DNA of 6,766 bases from Chloroflexota bacterium (GTDB lineage Bacteria; Chloroflexota; Anaerolineae; UBA7937; JACPPX01): contig JACPWV010000164.1 of the NCBI GenBank assembly GCA_016196905.1, forward strand, positions 1 to 6,766, in the 5' to 3' direction. Below, piece by piece: positions 4,495 to 6,766 of this stretch. Both the position numbers and the translations under genes were made by a program. How positions within the stretch are numbered: the stretch's first letter is position 1; every line of letters begins with the position of its first letter. The notes under the pieces are model-generated. The model saw only the letters and a program-made list of their open reading frames with translations. It was not told the origin of the DNA and did no database searches.

Positions 4495-6766
4495 ATGAGC
4501 GCACTCAAAAACGACACCGAACAGCGCAAGCCTCGCCACGCGGTACCCGAAAACCAGAGCGATGAGGCGCAGGCCGGCCACGGGTTGGAACCCGATTTGA
4601 CCCGGCAGGAGATCGAGAAGGGCTCGCACCCGGGCGATACCTATGTCCGCGTCAAACGCCCCTACGCTCGGCTTCTGCGACGCATCGCTCCCGACTACCT
4701 GCTGGCCACCGATCGGGTTTACCAACCCGAAGGGTCCTTGGCGCGCCTTCGGGCCGGCATCCTCCGCCTCCTCCTGGGGACGCCCCTGCCCACCTCGGCC
4801 GAGGTCCATGAACGCCTGACCAAGGTCAAGGCCTTGGCGGTTTTCGCCTCGGATGCGCTCTCCTCCAACGCCTACGCCACGGAGGAGATCCTCCTGGTCC
4901 TGGTGGTGGCCGGCACGGCGCCCCTGTGGCTCTCCTTTCCCATCACCTTGGCAATCGCCCTGGTCTTGGGGGCGGTCGCCTTCTCCTACCGCCAAACGGT
5001 CCAGGTGTACACCCGCGGCGGCGGGTCCTATACCGTGGCCAAGGAGAACCTGGGGACGCTGCCGGGCCTGGTGGCAGCGGCGGCCCTCTTGATCGACTAC
5101 GTGCTGACCGTGGCGGTGTCCATCGCGGCAGGAACGGCGGCCCTTACCTCGGCCATCCCCGACCTGTACCCGTACCGCGTCCTCCTCAGCTTGGCCTTTA
5201 TCCTGTTCATCGCCCTGGCCAACCTGCGCGGCATCCGCGAGTCCGGGACCATCTTCGCCTTACCCACCTATCTCTTCGTCTTCAGTTTGGCTGGCATGAT
5301 CCTGGTTGGCCTGGCGCGCTTGGCGACGGGGGACACCTCGCCGCCGGAGGCGACCAAGGCGGCCGTGGAGGCCGCCCAGCCAGTGACCCTCTGGCTCATC
5401 TTGCGGGCCTTCGCCTCTGGAAGCGTGGCCATGACCGGGACGGAGGCCATCGCCAATGGCGTTCCCGCCTTCCAGCCACCTGAGGGCAAGAACGCCGCCA
5501 CCACCCTGGCCTGGATGGCGGCCATCTTGGCCACCTTCTTCGTGGGGATCACCTTCCTGGCCAACCAGTATGGGATCGTGCCCCACGAGACGGAGACGGT
5601 AGTGTCGCAACTGGCCCGCTCCATCCTGGGTGGGGGCTTGCCCTATCTCCTGGTACAGGGCAGCACCATGCTCATCCTGATCCTGGCCGCCAACACCAGT
5701 TTTGCCGATTTCCCACGCGTCTCCTCGGTGATGGCCCGCGACCGGTTCATGCCTAATCAGTTCACCTTCCGCGGCGAGCGCCTCGCTTTCTCGAATGGTA
5801 TCTTGGTGCTCGCCGCCTTGGCCGGCTTGCTCATCCTCGCCTTCGGCGGGAGCACCCATGCCTTGATCCCCCTCTACGCGGTGGGCGTGTTCTTGGCCTT
5901 CACCTTGTCGCAGTCGGGCATGGTGGCGCGCTGGTGGCGACTGCGCGGCTCGGGCTGGAGGCGGAGCTTGATCATCAACGCCTTCGGCGCCACGCTCACC
6001 GGGGTGGTCCTGATCATCGTGGCATCCACCAAGTTCGCCAGCGGCGCCTGGATCGTGGTCTTGCTCATCCCCCTGCTGGTCCTGATGTTCCTGGGCATCC
6101 ACCGTCACTATCGCAACGTCGCCGACCAGCTGCGTCTCTCGGCTGGGGCCGCCACCTTAGATCAGCAGCCGGTGAAGCAGAAGGTCCTGGTCCCGGTGGC
6201 CGATCTGAATCAGGCCTCGCTGCGCGCCCTGGCCTTCGCTAGATCCATTTCCGAGGACGTGACCGCCCTGCATGTCACCGACGATCCGCGCGAGGCCGAA
6301 GCCCTCCGTCGCAAATGGGACCAGTGGGCCAATGGCGTATCCCTGGTCATCCTCGAATCGCCCTATCGATCCTTCACCCCGCCCTTGCTGACTTACATCG
6401 ACGCTCTCCATCAGCAGGATCCGGGGACCTTTGTGACAGTAGTGCTCCCCCAATTCGTCCCCGCCCACTGGTGGGAGAACCTCCTCCACAACCGGACGGT
6501 GGTGGGGTTGAAGGCCTCCCTGCTCTTGCGCCCGAACACCTTGGTGGTCAACGTAGCTGACAAGTTGCGCCTCACCCCCGGAGTCGCCACCTTAGATCAG
6601 CAACCGGTCAAGCAAAAGGTCCTGGTCCCGGTGGCCGATCTGAACCAAGCCTCGCTGCGCGCCCTGGCCTTCGCCAAGTCTATCTCCCCAGATGTGACAG
6701 CCATTCATGTGACCGACGATCCGCACGAAGCCGAAGCCCTCCGTCGCACTTGGGATCAGTGGGCCA
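4495..6766 (+). CDS. kimA: KimA-like potassium/APC-superfamily transporter with duplicated C-terminal domain, partial
   Basis: 757 codons are visible and the frame is open to the right edge. The protein aligns by eye with Bacillus subtilis KimA, a proton-coupled high-affinity potassium importer of the KUP/APC superfamily. Seen: VKALAVFASDALSSNAYATEE, in which Asp120 and Tyr127 match KimA Asp36 and Tyr43, potassium-site residues; SYRQTV..YTRGGGSYTVAKENLG; IDYVLTVAVSIAAGT; NLRGIRESG; ASGSVAMTGTEAIANGVPAF; LAANTSFADFPR; FSNGI; and LIPLYAVGVFLAFTLSQSGM. About twelve membrane spans cover residues 113-535. A cytosolic domain (541-685) follows, and a second copy begins at 686. About 85 hydrophilic residues precede the region where KimA starts; that extension is charged and has no signal peptide. 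ATG 4495 is the only ATG, GTG or TTG start after the in-frame stop at 4471-4473. Cation specificity is inferred, and amino-acid transport remains possible. Confidence 0.9.
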   Translation, partial: MSALKNDTEQRKPRHAVPENQSDEAQAGHGLEPDLTRQEIEKGSHPGDTYVRVKRPYARLLRRIAPDYLLATDRVYQPEGSLARLRAGILRLLLGTPLPTSAEVHERLTKVKALAVFASDALSSNAYATEEILLVLVVAGTAPLWLSFPITLAIALVLGAVAFSYRQTVQVYTRGGGSYTVAKENLGTLPGLVAAAALLIDYVLTVAVSIAAGTAALTSAIPDLYPYRVLLSLAFILFIALANLRGIRESGTIFALPTYLFVFSLAGMILVGLARLATGDTSPPEATKAAVEAAQPVTLWLILRAFASGSVAMTGTEAIANGVPAFQPPEGKNAATTLAWMAAILATFFVGITFLANQYGIVPHETETVVSQLARSILGGGLPYLLVQGSTMLILILAANTSFADFPRVSSVMARDRFMPNQFTFRGERLAFSNGILVLAALAGLLILAFGGSTHALIPLYAVGVFLAFTLSQSGMVARWWRLRGSGWRRSLIINAFGATLTGVVLIIVASTKFASGAWIVVLLIPLLVLMFLGIHRHYRNVADQLRLSAGAATLDQQPVKQKVLVPVADLNQASLRALAFARSISEDVTALHVTDDPREAEALRRKWDQWANGVSLVILESPYRSFTPPLLTYIDALHQQDPGTFVTVVLPQFVPAHWWENLLHNRTVVGLKASLLLRPNTLVVNVADKLRLTPGVATLDQQPVKQKVLVPVADLNQASLRALAFAKSISPDVTAIHVTDDPHEAEALRRTWDQWA
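6115..6766 (+). repeat. In-frame tandem duplication of the transporter's cytosolic domain (435-bp period)
   Basis: Copy 1 runs from 6115 to 6549 (145 codons, residues 541-685). Copy 2 starts at 6550 and is cut by the window edge after 217 bp. Both begin NVAD-Q/K-LRL and continue through ATLDQQPVKQKV, PVADLNQASLRALAFA, and DVTA..HVTDDP.EAEALRR.WDQWA. Over the 181 aligned bases from 6151/6586 I count 23 differences (about 87% identity); 13 differing codons are synonymous and 5 change the residue (about 92% protein identity). The first 12 codons are less alike (8 of 12 residues). There are no gaps. The pattern indicates an old in-frame duplication kept under protein-level constraint, rather than a recent or artefactual repeat. 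Confidence 0.95.

Noticed and set aside
4417..4995. 192-codon minus-strand frame covering the transporter leader and N-terminus
   Set aside because: Low-complexity GQ/DQ-rich composition typical of a shadow frame; no promoter or ribosome site seen.
5260..6108. Long open frame on the minus strand (282 codons) opposite the transporter
   Set aside because: Its translation is rich in Gly, Gln, Asp, His and Glu with no recognisable domain, as expected for the antisense of a GC-rich membrane protein gene; the plus strand carries a clear KimA-like protein.

Overview
The window is GC-rich, densely coded bacterial chromosome with no mobile elements, RNA genes or CRISPR arrays that I can recognise. 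The gene set fits a Chloroflexota-like or other deep-branching GC-rich bacterium: a stand-alone Lrp/AsnC (RAM) domain protein, an APC-type transporter with a cytosolic C-terminal domain, and sigma-70-type promoters with clean extended -10 boxes. This lineage is an inference from protein flavour and promoter style; I could not run a similarity search.

Layout. Positions 1-1260 (minus strand) hold two genes read leftward: a polytopic membrane protein of unknown function, then a nucleotidyltransferase-fold protein whose start overlaps the preceding stop (TGATG). The second gene runs off the left edge. Positions 1261-1434 are a compact divergent promoter region. Positions 1435-2902 (plus strand) hold a prepilin peptidase (A24 family) followed 4 bp later by a DUF72/YecE-family protein. 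A hairpin then precedes a promoter and a 74-residue stand-alone RAM-domain protein (3061-3285). Next comes a strong promoter and a structured leader of about 168 nt ahead of tpiA, triosephosphate isomerase (3507-4268). The last region (4269-6766) has a promoter, then a short intrinsic terminator, then a GC-rich leader, and finally a long KimA-like potassium/APC-superfamily transporter gene that runs off the right edge.

How the genes relate. Apart from the two coupled pairs (membrane protein with nucleotidyltransferase; prepilin peptidase with DUF72), they look like separate transcription units, each with a recognisable promoter. I see no single pathway. The most noteworthy items are: (i) an in-frame tandem duplication of the cytosolic C-terminal domain of the KimA-like transporter, with a period of exactly 435 bp (145 codons) and mostly synonymous divergence; (ii) the tpiA leader, in which one segment can pair with either of two near-identical partners; and (iii) a promoter-terminator-gene arrangement upstream of the transporter that resembles an attenuator. 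In Bacillus subtilis, kimA is controlled by a c-di-AMP riboswitch.
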